Shown here: positions 27,109-35,651 of the stretch, one piece after another | Layout: every line of letters starts with the position of its first letter | Numbering within the stretch: the first letter of the stretch is position 1 | DNA from: Xanthomonas sp. DAR 35659 | Lineage (GTDB): Bacteria > Pseudomonadota > Gammaproteobacteria > Xanthomonadales > Xanthomonadaceae | Assembly: GCF_041242975.1 (NCBI RefSeq) | Contig: NZ_CP162488.1 | Span: forward strand, 5,198,001 to 5,262,000 | Length of the DNA: 64,000 nucleotides | Direction of reading: 5' to 3' | Position numbers and translations under genes: made by a program | Notes under the pieces: generated by a model | Databases searched by the model: none | Seen by the model: only the letters and a program-made list of their open reading frames with translations | What the model was told of the DNA's origin: nothing

Positions 27109-27759
27109 ATGCGGCTACCACGAACGTCTTCGCTCTTGAGTGCCTTCCTCTGCGCAACGGCGGTCTGCGCCTGCGCGCAAACTCCAAAGAAGTCAGTGAT
27201 GCCCGCGAATGGAGCAGCCCACACGTCCACATCCGAAGCGCCCCAGACCAATAATCCCGCGCTCAGTGCAGAGGAAATCGGCACGCGGTTCTTGAAGCTG
27301 CTGAAGGGATTGAAATCGCGGGACGATTTGAGCCTTGAGCGCATCCAGGAGATCATCGGCCTCACCCTGAAGCACGTTTCCTATCCCAAGGAAGGACTTG
27401 AGTCCTATTTCTATGTCCAGCCACTAGAGGGCGGCTGGAGTTATTCCCTTGACTTCATGCCCGAGTACGCATCGCTCAAAAGGGGCATCAGCCTGTCTTT
27501 CGAACATGAAAAAGATGAATTTTCAGAGATGGGTGCGGTTTGTGCACTCGACTTCGATCACTACGACAAGGCGTTGAAGGAAATGGGATTCGTCGTCTCT
27601 CCGGTCTACGGTGAGATCGGGCAACTGCAAAGCTGGCGCTACACGAAATTCGCGGAGGGCGGAACCGGGGGCGACATCGATCTGTCGATCATCCCCCAGA
27701 ATCTGGTCGCAGGCTCGCCGGGACGGATGTGCGTGAAATCGATCGGCACCTTGAACTAG
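27109..27759 (+). CDS. Putative periplasmic lipoprotein, likely immunity protein (X-Tfi-like)
   Basis: A 216-residue protein with an N-terminal signal and lipobox-like VCAC (LLSAFLCATAVCACAQ), so it should sit in the periplasm. The mature part begins with a Ser/Thr/Pro-rich linker, then a mixed alpha/beta domain (SLERIQEIIGLTLKHVSYPKEG, WSYSLDFMPEYASLKRG) I cannot assign. ATG 27109 is supported by AAGGA eight bases upstream. It ends 18 bp before a XVIPCD effector gene; in Xanthomonas such upstream lipoproteins neutralise the effector. That role is inferred from order and localisation. Confidence 0.65.
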   Translation: MRLPRTSSLLSAFLCATAVCACAQTPKKSVMPANGAAHTSTSEAPQTNNPALSAEEIGTRFLKLLKGLKSRDDLSLERIQEIIGLTLKHVSYPKEGLESYFYVQPLEGGWSYSLDFMPEYASLKRGISLSFEHEKDEFSEMGAVCALDFDHYDKALKEMGFVVSPVYGEIGQLQSWRYTKFAEGGTGGDIDLSIIPQNLVAGSPGRMCVKSIGTLN

Positions 27760-27777
27760 TCGAGATAGGAGCAGCCA

Positions 27778-28329
27778 GTGGCAAACTCCAGTCCACAACT
27801 CGAAGCCGCGATCGCACAGTTCGCCAGCCAACAAGGCGTCAGCGCTGACCAGGTCGCACAACTGCGCTCGGCAATCACGGCCGATGCCACATTGTTGCGG
27901 CAATTCGATCAACAAGCGCAAGCAGGGCACTTGCGTGGCTTCGCCCTTCAAGGCGCGAACGGCACGGTACCGAACCTGGCGGGTACCTACGACATCCAGA
28001 GCGGCGTAGTGACGCTGCCGGCGGCAAGCTTCCAACCTTCTGCGACGGCAGCGAGCAGCGACTTGAAGGAGACATTGCAAGTCCAACAGATGTCGGTCGA
28101 ATTCGGTCACAGCACGTATCAAGACGCCGCAAGAAACAGCCATCCCGTTACTCAGGACATGCTCGACAATTTGCAGTCCACCATCAACGGCTCACCCGTA
28201 CTGGCCGATGAAATAAAGAAGGCGACGACGATTGCCCCGGGGGAACAACGCGCCCGATCGAGAGCTTTGGATTTGTCGGCCCTGGCACCACTGCGGGCGG
28301 CACTTATGATGGCGACAACAGGTCGATGA
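27778..28329 (+). CDS. N-terminal part of a frameshifted XVIPCD type IV secretion effector
   Basis: This frame encodes 183 residues; about the first 155 (GTG start at 27778 with AGGAG upstream, SPQLEAAIAQFASQQGVSAD, then LRGFALQGANGTVPNLAGTYD) belong to the effector. After KKATTIAPG the frame leaves the conserved path and gives a nonsense tail ending in MATTGR. Adding one G to the C4G5 tract at 28235-28243 would join it to the next frame (GGTTRPIESFGFVGPGTTAGG). The whole product would be ~620 residues. As it stands this fragment has no protease motif and no secretion signal. Confidence 0.8.
   Translation: MANSSPQLEAAIAQFASQQGVSADQVAQLRSAITADATLLRQFDQQAQAGHLRGFALQGANGTVPNLAGTYDIQSGVVTLPAASFQPSATAASSDLKETLQVQQMSVEFGHSTYQDAARNSHPVTQDMLDNLQSTINGSPVLADEIKKATTIAPGEQRARSRALDLSALAPLRAALMMATTGR
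28235..28243 (+). other. Frameshift site (C4G5 tract)
   Basis: CCCCGGGGG lies where the two effector frames must join. With six Gs the upstream frame would continue directly into the downstream one and bypass the upstream frame's foreign tail. This is either a real one-base deletion, a phase-variable tract or a base-calling error. Confidence 0.8.
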
Positions 28330-29648
28330 ACCTGCCGCCGCTGGGATTGCAAACGAGATCTGCCAGCAACTCTCAAGGCAGATTCAACGACACAGACATG
28401 ACCTTCGTGCTGGGGCACGAGATTCAGCACAGCTTCAATCATCCGGCAAAGACCCAAGCGACGGCCGACTTCTTGCGCGACATCGCTGCGCAAGCCCAGG
28501 TTAGAGCACCGATTCACGACTATACGGACGAATTGCGCGCGTACATCCAGGCTGGAAGAGAGGATGAAGCCAAGGCCGAGATTGCGGGATGGAATGCGCT
28601 GTTGAGCAAGGAAAAGCAGAGCAACCCGAATTCCGGCCTTGCCGCGATGTATCAGACCCGCAACGATCGCGTTATGGACTTTGTCGAAAGAGACACTGCG
28701 ACACGCGCGATAAATCCAAAGCCTGGCCTTGTGTTCAACCAGGACGGCACGCTCTCGCAGACGCCGGGCAACATCGCCGCGATGGGCCAACACTACTTCG
28801 ACCGCCCGTCTCCAAATTACGCCCAACCCGGCCAACGCCCCGTCAGCATCGGCGAACACAAGGACCATGCCGGCAACCTCCGACCCACCGCGGATTACCC
28901 CAACTATTACGGTACGTGGGCGATGGAAAAGATCGTGCAGGCGGAGGACCAGGCCAATGTGACGTTCCAGGGCGCTAGGCCCAGGGTCACCATCGACATG
29001 GCCGGCCTTCGATTGAGGGAAGACCTGATCGAGAACGAGGGACTGGACCTGGGCCGCAACAAGACGCCCCGGCCCTACTACGACAGCAGCAAGACGCCGC
29101 CGGCGCTACATCATTTCGACCATACCCAGGACGGCAGCGTCAGCCCTGCACAGGATCATACCTACGTACCAGCGACCGCCGCCGCGCCCGCTGCCGCTCC
29201 GTTCGGGCCGGACGATCCAGCCCATCCCGACCACGCCATGCTGGAACAGATCCGCGGTGGCGTGCGCAAGATCGACGAAGGGATCGGCAAGCCCTACGAC
29301 GCCATGAGTGAATGCGTCAGCCGCAGCCTGCTGGCCGCGTGCAAGGACAACCGTGAGGCTTACCCCAACGCGGGCAACCAATCGCTTGCGGAGAACGCAC
29401 TGGGCCGCGTCGATCATGTGTTGATGGGCAAGACCGGCAATATCTTCGCCGTGGAAGGTGCATTGGACGATCCCGCGCACAAGCGCGCGCATGTGTCGAT
29501 CGAACAGGCCATCCAGACGCCGGTCGAACAATCGGACGCGAAACTGCAACAGGCCAATCAAGCCATCGCCCAAGAACGGCAAATGGCGCAGCAGCAAAAG
29601 CTGTCGCGCAGCATCAACGATCCCAGCCAGGGCGGACCTACCCGGTAG
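28326..29648 (+). CDS. C-terminal part of the XVIPCD effector: metallopeptidase-like domain plus secretion tail
   Basis: 440 residues from an internal ATG; the same frame is open from about 28,212, where the conserved ESFGFVGPGTTAGGTYDGDNRS stretch lies. A zinc-protease-type HEIQH motif is at 31-35 in TFVLGHEIQHSFNHP. The last ~140 residues match the XVIPCD signal that directs effectors to the Xanthomonadales antibacterial type IV secretion system: DDPAHPDHAMLEQI, LGRVDHVLMGKTGNIFAVEGALDDPAHKRAHV and a Gln-rich end (QQANQAIAQERQMAQQQK). Without the N-terminal part it may be inactive or unexpressed. Target is unknown. Confidence 0.82.
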   Translation: MNLPPLGLQTRSASNSQGRFNDTDMTFVLGHEIQHSFNHPAKTQATADFLRDIAAQAQVRAPIHDYTDELRAYIQAGREDEAKAEIAGWNALLSKEKQSNPNSGLAAMYQTRNDRVMDFVERDTATRAINPKPGLVFNQDGTLSQTPGNIAAMGQHYFDRPSPNYAQPGQRPVSIGEHKDHAGNLRPTADYPNYYGTWAMEKIVQAEDQANVTFQGARPRVTIDMAGLRLREDLIENEGLDLGRNKTPRPYYDSSKTPPALHHFDHTQDGSVSPAQDHTYVPATAAAPAAAPFGPDDPAHPDHAMLEQIRGGVRKIDEGIGKPYDAMSECVSRSLLAACKDNREAYPNAGNQSLAENALGRVDHVLMGKTGNIFAVEGALDDPAHKRAHVSIEQAIQTPVEQSDAKLQQANQAIAQERQMAQQQKLSRSINDPSQGGPTR

Positions 29649-30036
29649 ACCTTGCCGAGTTCAATGTCTTGCCGCATCTGGCGAGCGTCCTGTCCAAACG
29701 CCGTAGCGATACGATATGGCGCGCGACAGCCATTGCATCGCGGCCGCGCGTTTTGGCGATACAAGCCGCCGCGCGTACGCGACGGCCACCGCATAGCGCA
29801 GGCGCGCCAGCCCACGCCACTGAGCGATAACTTTGGCGCGGCACGGTCGCGTTCCCAATGGACTATCCGCAGGCTCGTAGCCAAATGCCGGCGCGATCGA
29901 CCGACTACGGCGCAAGCCACTGGCCGTTGCAAAAGTTCGACCCTCACAAACCTACCGACAGCCGCACCAACCATGCCCCGCAGGTGCTAACGTCCCGCGC
30001 TCGCCCTTCCCACTTCCAAGCCGCCGGAGCGTCCGC
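29649..30036. other. Gene-free stretch before the M61 peptidase
   Basis: 388 bp following the effector. All frames are short overlapping shadows. It likely carries the peptidase promoter; nothing else is seen. Confidence 0.35.
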
Positions 30037-31974
30037 ATGTCCGTCCCAGCCATTTCTCTTCCCCTCCGCGCTCGCCTGGCGCTGGCCCTGGGCACTTCCC
30101 TGGCATTCGCGGGCACGGCCGTCGCGCACATCGTGCGCACGCCCGACGTGCCGGCGCCGCAGGACACGCCGTATCCGGGAAGCATCACGTTGCAGGTCGA
30201 CGCCGGCGACGTGCGCCAGGGCATCTACCGGGTGCGCGAGACCATCCCGGTCACGGCCGGACGGCTGACGCTGCAGTACCCGCAGTGGATCCCCGGCGAC
30301 CATTCGCCGAGCGGGCCGGTGGCGATGCTGGCCGGGCTCAGGCTCACCGCCAACGGCGCGCCGCTGGCGTGGCGCCGCGATACCTTCGATGTCTACAGCT
30401 TCCATGTGGAGGTGCCGCAGGGCGTGTCCGCGATCGAAGCCAGCTTCCAGTACCTGTCGCCGCGCGACGATGGCTTCGAGATGACCGACAGGATGCTGCA
30501 GCTGGAATGGAACAAGCTGGCGCTGTATCCCGCCGGCCACTACACGCATGGCATCACCGTGGTGCCCAGTGTCACCCTGCCGGCAGGCTGGCAGTTCGGC
30601 ACGGCGCTGGAGACCGCCACGCAGGCCGGCGCCACCACCACGTTCAAGCCGGTCGATTTCGAAACCCTGGTCGATTCGCCGATCTATGCCGGGCGCTACT
30701 TCAAGCGCGTGGATCTCACCCCGCCGGGCGGGGCACCGGTGCATCTGGACGTCGTCGCCGATACGCCGGCGTCGCTGGAGATCACGCCCGCGCAGCTGCA
30801 GGCGCACCGCAACCTGGCCGTGCAGGCGCTCAAGCTGTTCGGCGCGCATCACTACGACCACTACGACTTCCTGTTCTCGCTGTCCGACGTGCTGGCCGGC
30901 AACGGCCTGGAACACCACCAGTCGAGCGAGAACGGGCTGGAGGCGGACTACTTCAGCGCATGGACCGACAACGCACCCGATCGCGATCTGCTGGCGCACG
31001 AGTACACGCACTCGTGGAACGGCAAGTTCCGGCGTCCGGCCGATCTGTGGACGCCCACCTTCAACGTGCCGATGGGCGATTCGCTGCTGTGGGTCTACGA
31101 GGGGCAGACCCAGTACTGGGGCTACGTGCTCACGGCGCGCGCCGGGATGTGGACGCCGGAACAGTTCCGCGATGCGCTGGCGATGACCGCGGCCAACTAC
31201 GACCGCAACCGCGAGGGGTTCCAGTGGCGTTCGCTGGAGGACACCACCAACGATCCCACCGCCGCGCACCGCGCGCCGCTGCCGTACCGCAGTTGGCAGA
31301 TGAGCGAGGACTACTACAGCGGCGGGCAGATGCTGTGGCTGGCGGTGGACGCCAAGCTGCGCGCGCTCAGCCACGGCCGCAAGTCGCTGGACGACTTCGC
31401 CAAGGCCTTCTTCGGCATGGACGACGGCAGCCATGCGGTCAGGACCTATACCTTCGACGACGTGGTCGCCGCGCTCAATGGCGTGGCCGCGTTCGACTGG
31501 GCCGGCTTCCTCGCACCCCGCGTGGACGCAGTGAACCCGCCGCTGCTGGAAGGGTTGCAGGCCAGCGGCTGGAAGCTGGTCTATACCGACCAGCCGAGCG
31601 CGTTCGAAAAGCAGTACGACAGCCGCCACCAGTCGGCGCGCCACCGCTACAACTTCGCCTGGTCGCTGGGCCTGGTGATGAACGACGACGCCAGCATCAA
31701 CGACGTGGTGTGGGACGGACCCGCGTTCAAGGCCGGCATCAGCACCGGCGCCACGCTGCTGGCGGTCAACGGCCAGGACTACACGCGCGAGGTGCTCAAG
31801 CAGGCCATCGCCGAGGCCAAGGGCGGCACCGCGCCGATCGTGCTGACGCTGAAGTTCCAGGGCGGCGTCCGCAGTGTGGAGGTGAACTACCACGGCGGCC
31901 TGCAGTACCCGCATCTGGTGCGCGTGGACGGCACGCCGGACAGCTTGAGCCAGATCATCGCCGCGCGACGCTGA
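30037..31974 (+). CDS. M61 family metallopeptidase with PDZ domain
   Basis: A 645-residue secreted zinc peptidase of the M61 (glycyl aminopeptidase) family. A signal peptide (ARLALALGTSLAFAGTAVA) leads to a beta-rich N-terminal domain (~30-220). The catalytic part shows the family-specific GLEHHQSSENG near 290, the zinc site HEYTHSWNGK (His321 and His325) and the third ligand Glu in WVYEGQTQYWG near 355. A PDZ domain (~535-620: LGLVMNDDASINDVVWDGPAFKAGIS) completes the usual layout. The start at ATG 30037 keeps the signal peptide. A long GC hairpin follows the stop. Confidence 0.93.
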   Translation: MSVPAISLPLRARLALALGTSLAFAGTAVAHIVRTPDVPAPQDTPYPGSITLQVDAGDVRQGIYRVRETIPVTAGRLTLQYPQWIPGDHSPSGPVAMLAGLRLTANGAPLAWRRDTFDVYSFHVEVPQGVSAIEASFQYLSPRDDGFEMTDRMLQLEWNKLALYPAGHYTHGITVVPSVTLPAGWQFGTALETATQAGATTTFKPVDFETLVDSPIYAGRYFKRVDLTPPGGAPVHLDVVADTPASLEITPAQLQAHRNLAVQALKLFGAHHYDHYDFLFSLSDVLAGNGLEHHQSSENGLEADYFSAWTDNAPDRDLLAHEYTHSWNGKFRRPADLWTPTFNVPMGDSLLWVYEGQTQYWGYVLTARAGMWTPEQFRDALAMTAANYDRNREGFQWRSLEDTTNDPTAAHRAPLPYRSWQMSEDYYSGGQMLWLAVDAKLRALSHGRKSLDDFAKAFFGMDDGSHAVRTYTFDDVVAALNGVAAFDWAGFLAPRVDAVNPPLLEGLQASGWKLVYTDQPSAFEKQYDSRHQSARHRYNFAWSLGLVMNDDASINDVVWDGPAFKAGISTGATLLAVNGQDYTREVLKQAIAEAKGGTAPIVLTLKFQGGVRSVEVNYHGGLQYPHLVRVDGTPDSLSQIIAARR

Positions 31975-32336
31975 CGCCATTCGGCTGCCAGGCCAGCCCC
32001 GCAGCCACTGCGCGGGCTGGCCGCGCGGGAGCGGCGCGGGCAGGATTCGAGGAACTGGCCGGCCATCTCGCCGGTGGCGCGCCATGGGCCCTCGCGCGCA
32101 ACTACCGTGTCCGGGGATGGCCTCTCCTGCGCCGACCCGGCTCCGCTTGTTGCCGGGCGGCGGCAATGTTAGCGTCGCAGCGCCGGCATTCCACGGAAGG
32201 ATCCCATGACCGTCTGCAGGGATCGCGTCGCTCCCGTTGGACGCCTCGGCGCGATCACGCGGTCGTGCAAGGCCCTGTCGCCGCATCGCCGCTGACCTGT
32301 TCGTCCACTGCAAGCCGAACGCCCCTGGGAGGTCAC
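31975..32336. other. Gene-free stretch before the small secreted protein
   Basis: 362 bp. Beyond the hairpin at its left end I see no gene or repeat. Confidence 0.35.
31991..32022 (+). terminator. Hairpin after the M61 peptidase
   Basis: GGCCAGCCC-CGCAG and CTGCG-GGGCTGGCC pair around a three-base loop with one bulged C, 17 bases after the stop. No T-run. Confidence 0.5.
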
Positions 32337-32837
32337 ATGAAGATGCTGTTTGCCGCCGTGGTGGTGGCGATCTTGTTGCCATGCGCGGCCGCGCACGCCG
32401 ACGCGCCGACGTCCTCGCCCCTGCTCGGCAGTTGGGCGGTCGATGTGTCGCGCATCCCCAAGCCGCCGCAGGAGCGGCCGAAGAGCGTGACCCTCACGTT
32501 CGGCCAGGCCGCCGATGGCAAGGTGCTTGTCAGGGCCGACATCGTCGAGCAGAGCGGCGGCACGCTGCATGCCGAAGGCGCCGCCGCCCTCGATGGCCGC
32601 GCCACGCCGGTGAAGAGCAGCTTCGAGGCCGATACCATGGCCTTGCAGCGCCCGGCGCCCAACGTGCTGGTGATGATGCTGGCCAAGGATAGGAGCGGCG
32701 CCTCGACCCGCATCTATACCGTGGCCGCCGATGGCCGCTCGATGACCGAGACCGTCGCCGCGTTCGCGCCGGACGGCAGTCCGGCGATGCGCATCAATTA
32801 TTTCACCCGCGTCCCGGCAGCGGCACCGCGCCACTGA
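32337..32837 (+). CDS. Small secreted hypothetical protein
   Basis: 166 residues with a clear signal peptide (MKMLFAAVVVAILLPCAAAHA). The mature part is a probable beta-rich domain (LLGSWAVDVSRIPKPPQERPKSV, then TLTFGQAADGKVLVRADIV and TRIYTVAADGRSMTETVAAF), similar in outline to small lipocalin-like periplasmic proteins. No catalytic motif is seen. ATG 32337 follows GGGAGGT at ideal distance. It stands alone on the strand before the VOC gene. Confidence 0.75.
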   Translation: MKMLFAAVVVAILLPCAAAHADAPTSSPLLGSWAVDVSRIPKPPQERPKSVTLTFGQAADGKVLVRADIVEQSGGTLHAEGAAALDGRATPVKSSFEADTMALQRPAPNVLVMMLAKDRSGASTRIYTVAADGRSMTETVAAFAPDGSPAMRINYFTRVPAAAPRH

Positions 32838-32898
32838 CGCAACGCTGTCCAGCGCCGGGCGCTGCATCTTGCAGTGCGTCGGCGGTGCGGTTCCACAC

Positions 32899-32920
32899 GA
32901 AGACGCCGCCTGGCGTCTTC
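32899..32920 (+). terminator. Perfect hairpin between secreted protein and VOC genes
   Basis: GAAGACGCC and GGCGTCTTC form a 9-bp stem with a GCCT loop, about 60 bases after the previous stop and 27 bases before the VOC start. It could end the upstream transcript or lie in the leader of the next. Confidence 0.5.
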
Positions 32921-32947
32921 ATCACCCACCCGTTTTCCGGAGGTTGC

Positions 32948-33334
32948 ATGAAGCGCGTCACCGGCATTGGCGGCATCTTCTTCAAGGCGCAGGATCCCGC
33001 GGCGCTGCAGGCCTGGTACAAGCGCCATCTGGGCATCGATGTGCAGGACTGGGGCGGCACCGCGTTCACCTGGACCGACGCCACCGGCGTGCCGGTCGCC
33101 GGCAGCACCGTCTGGTCGATCGGCTCGGCGCACAGCGATCAGTTCGCGCCCAGCACGGCGCCCTTCATGATCAACTACCGGGTGGACGACCTGCATGCGC
33201 TGGTCGCGGTCCTGCGCGAGGAAGGCTGCAACGTGCTCGATCGGGTGGACGACTCCGAGTACGGGAAGTTCGGCTGGGTCATCGATCCGGAAGGCAACAA
33301 GGTGGAGCTGTGGGAGCCGCCCGCCGGGCAGTGA
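32948..33334 (+). CDS. VOC family (glyoxalase/bleomycin-resistance fold) protein
   Basis: A 128-residue single VOC unit, a metal-binding fold used by glyoxalases, dioxygenases and resistance proteins. The opening KRVTGIGGIFFKAQDPAALQAWY and the end FGWVIDPEGNKVELWEPP are typical, with the C-terminal Glu as a possible metal ligand. The substrate cannot be predicted. ATG 32948 is preceded by GGAGG at five bases. It is convergent with uvrD. Confidence 0.88.
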   Translation: MKRVTGIGGIFFKAQDPAALQAWYKRHLGIDVQDWGGTAFTWTDATGVPVAGSTVWSIGSAHSDQFAPSTAPFMINYRVDDLHALVAVLREEGCNVLDRVDDSEYGKFGWVIDPEGNKVELWEPPAGQ

Positions 33335-33379
33335 ACACCGGCGTCGCCGTTGCCGCGTACGGCAGCGGCGACGGACGCA

Positions 33380-35581
33380 TCAGGTCATCGTCAGGTTCGC
33401 GTAGGCCATCACCAGCCATTTCGCGCCGACATCGTCGAACTGCACCTGCACGCGCGCGTGCGCGCCGCTGCCTTCGTAGTCGATGACCACGCCGGCCCCG
33501 AACTTGGGATGCTGCACGTTGGCCCCGAGCTTGATCGCCGGGGCTTCGATGACGCTGTGGCCGAGCGTGCGCGGCGCGCCCAGCGAGGCGCCGCGCGACA
33601 CCTGCACCTTGGGCCGCACTTCGTGCAGCAGGTCGCGCGGGATCTCGCGCAGGAAGCGCGAGGGCACGTTGTAGTTGTCCTGGCCGTGGATGCGCCGCGA
33701 CTCGGCGTAGCTGAGCACCAGCTTATGCCGCGCGCGGGTGATGCCGACATAGGCCAGGCGCCGCTCTTCCTCCAGGCGCCCGCTCTCTTCCAGCGAGCGC
33801 GCGCTGGGGAACAGGCCATCCTCCATGCCGGCCAGGAACACCAGCGGGAACTCCAGGCCCTTGGCCGAATGCAGGGTCATCAACTGCACGCCGTCCTCGC
33901 CGGCCTGGGCCTGACCTTCGCCGGCCTCCAGCGAGGCGTAGGCCAGGAACGCGACCAGCTCGGTCATCGCCTGGCGGCCCTCGTCGGCCTCCTCGTCGCC
34001 GTCGGCGCGGACGAAGCGCGAGGCCACCGACACCAGTTCGTCGAGGTTGTCGGTGCGCGATTCCGAATCCAGCCCGCCGCGGCTCTCCTTGCTCCAGTGC
34101 TCGCGCAGGGTGGAGCGCGCCAGCACCTGGTCGATCTGTTCGGGCAGCGGCAGTCCGGCCACTTCCGCGGCCAATTGTTCGATCAGTCCCAGGAACTGCG
34201 CCAGCGCGTTGCGCGCGCGCGCGGCCAGATCGCCGCCCGCTTGCGCGGCCTGCTGGGCGGCGGACCACAGCGACAACGACTGCGCACGCGCCAGGCGCCG
34301 CACTTCGTCCAGGGTGCGATCGCCGATGCCGCGCGTGGGCGTGTTCACCGCACGCTCGAACGCCGCGTCGTCGGCGCTGTTGGCGACCAGGCGCAGGTAG
34401 GCCAGGGTGTCCTTGATTTCGGCGCGCTCGAAGAAGCGCATGCCGCCGTACACCCGGTACGGCACCTGCTCGGCGATCAGCGATTCTTCGAACGCGCGCG
34501 ACTGCGCATTGCTGCGGTAGAGCACCGCCGCCTCGCTGTAGCTGCCGCCGTCGCGCACCCATTGGCGCACGCGCTCGACCACGTAGCGCGCCTCGTCGAT
34601 CTCGTTGTAGGCCGCGTACAGGTCGATCGGGTCGCCGTCGCCCGAATCGGTCCACAGCTGCTTGCCGATGCGGTCCGGGTTGTGCGCGATCACCGCGTTG
34701 GCGGCATTGAGGATGTTGGCGCTGGAGCGGTAGTTCTGTTCCAGGCGGATGGTCTGCGCGCTCGGGAAATCCTTCAGGAAGCGCTGCACGTTCTCGACCT
34801 TGGCGCCGCGCCAGCCGTAGATCGCCTGGTCGTCGTCGCCGACCACGAACACGTGCCCGCTGTCGCCGGCGAGCACGCGCACGAACGCGTACTGGATCGC
34901 GTTGGTGTCCTGGAACTCGTCGACCAGGATCTCGCGGAAGCGCCCGCGGTAGTGCGCCAGCAGCGGCGGATTGTCGCGCAGCAACTCATGCGCGCGCAGC
35001 AGCAGCTCGGCGAAGTCGACTAGGCCGGCGCGGTCGCAGCGTTCCTGGTACAGCGCGTAGGCGCTGCGCAGGGTGCTGGTCCACTCGTCGCGCGGCTCCG
35101 GCTGGATGTGCTGCGCGCGGCGGCCCTCGTCCTTCTGCTGGTTGATCCACCACACGATCTGCTTGGGCGGGAACTTGCCCTCGTCCAGTTCCAGCTGCTG
35201 CACCACGCGCTTGACCAAGCGCAGTTGGTCGTCCGAATCGAGCACCTGGAAGCTTTCCGGCAGCCTGGCGTCCTGCCAGTGCAGGCGCAGCAGGCGGTGC
35301 GCCAGGCCGTGGAAGGTGCCGATCCACATCCCGCGGCTGCCGTTGCGCAACTGCAGGTCGGCGCGGTGGCGCATCTCGCCGGCGGCCTTGTTGGTGAAGG
35401 TGACCGCGAAGATGCCGTGCACCGGCACGCCCTGGACTTCGTTGAGCCAGGCGATGCGGTGGGTGAGCACGCGCGTCTTGCCGGACCCGGCGCCGGCCAG
35501 GACCAGGTAGTGGCCGGGCGGCGCGGAGACGGCCTCGCGCTGGGCGGGGTTCAGATCGTCGAGCAAATGGGAGACATCCAC
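33380..35581 (-). CDS. uvrD: DNA helicase II (UvrD)
   Basis: Superfamily-1 3'-5' helicase acting in nucleotide excision and mismatch repair. 733 residues, the usual UvrD length. Motifs in order: Walker A LAGAGSGKTRVLTHR (~28-42), motif Ib IGTFHGLAHRLLR, motif II VDEFQDTN near 224, motif III GDDDQAIYGWRGA near 252, motif IV EQNYRSS, motif V LMTLHSAKGLEFPLVF and motif VI YVGITRARHKLVLSYAE near 630. A C-terminal Tudor-like segment (VQHPKFGAGVVIDYEGSG) that binds RNA polymerase in E. coli UvrD is present. The start is GTG at 35581, giving VDVSHLLDDLNPAQREAV. Confidence 0.95.
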   Translation of the reverse strand: MDVSHLLDDLNPAQREAVSAPPGHYLVLAGAGSGKTRVLTHRIAWLNEVQGVPVHGIFAVTFTNKAAGEMRHRADLQLRNGSRGMWIGTFHGLAHRLLRLHWQDARLPESFQVLDSDDQLRLVKRVVQQLELDEGKFPPKQIVWWINQQKDEGRRAQHIQPEPRDEWTSTLRSAYALYQERCDRAGLVDFAELLLRAHELLRDNPPLLAHYRGRFREILVDEFQDTNAIQYAFVRVLAGDSGHVFVVGDDDQAIYGWRGAKVENVQRFLKDFPSAQTIRLEQNYRSSANILNAANAVIAHNPDRIGKQLWTDSGDGDPIDLYAAYNEIDEARYVVERVRQWVRDGGSYSEAAVLYRSNAQSRAFEESLIAEQVPYRVYGGMRFFERAEIKDTLAYLRLVANSADDAAFERAVNTPTRGIGDRTLDEVRRLARAQSLSLWSAAQQAAQAGGDLAARARNALAQFLGLIEQLAAEVAGLPLPEQIDQVLARSTLREHWSKESRGGLDSESRTDNLDELVSVASRFVRADGDEEADEGRQAMTELVAFLAYASLEAGEGQAQAGEDGVQLMTLHSAKGLEFPLVFLAGMEDGLFPSARSLEESGRLEEERRLAYVGITRARHKLVLSYAESRRIHGQDNYNVPSRFLREIPRDLLHEVRPKVQVSRGASLGAPRTLGHSVIEAPAIKLGANVQHPKFGAGVVIDYEGSGAHARVQVQFDDVGAKWLVMAYANLTMT

Positions 35582-35651
35582 CCGGACATTTTACCGGTTG
35601 CGGCGGCGCAGCGGCTGCGACGGCGCGCGCCGATCGGCGCGCGCGATGGCA

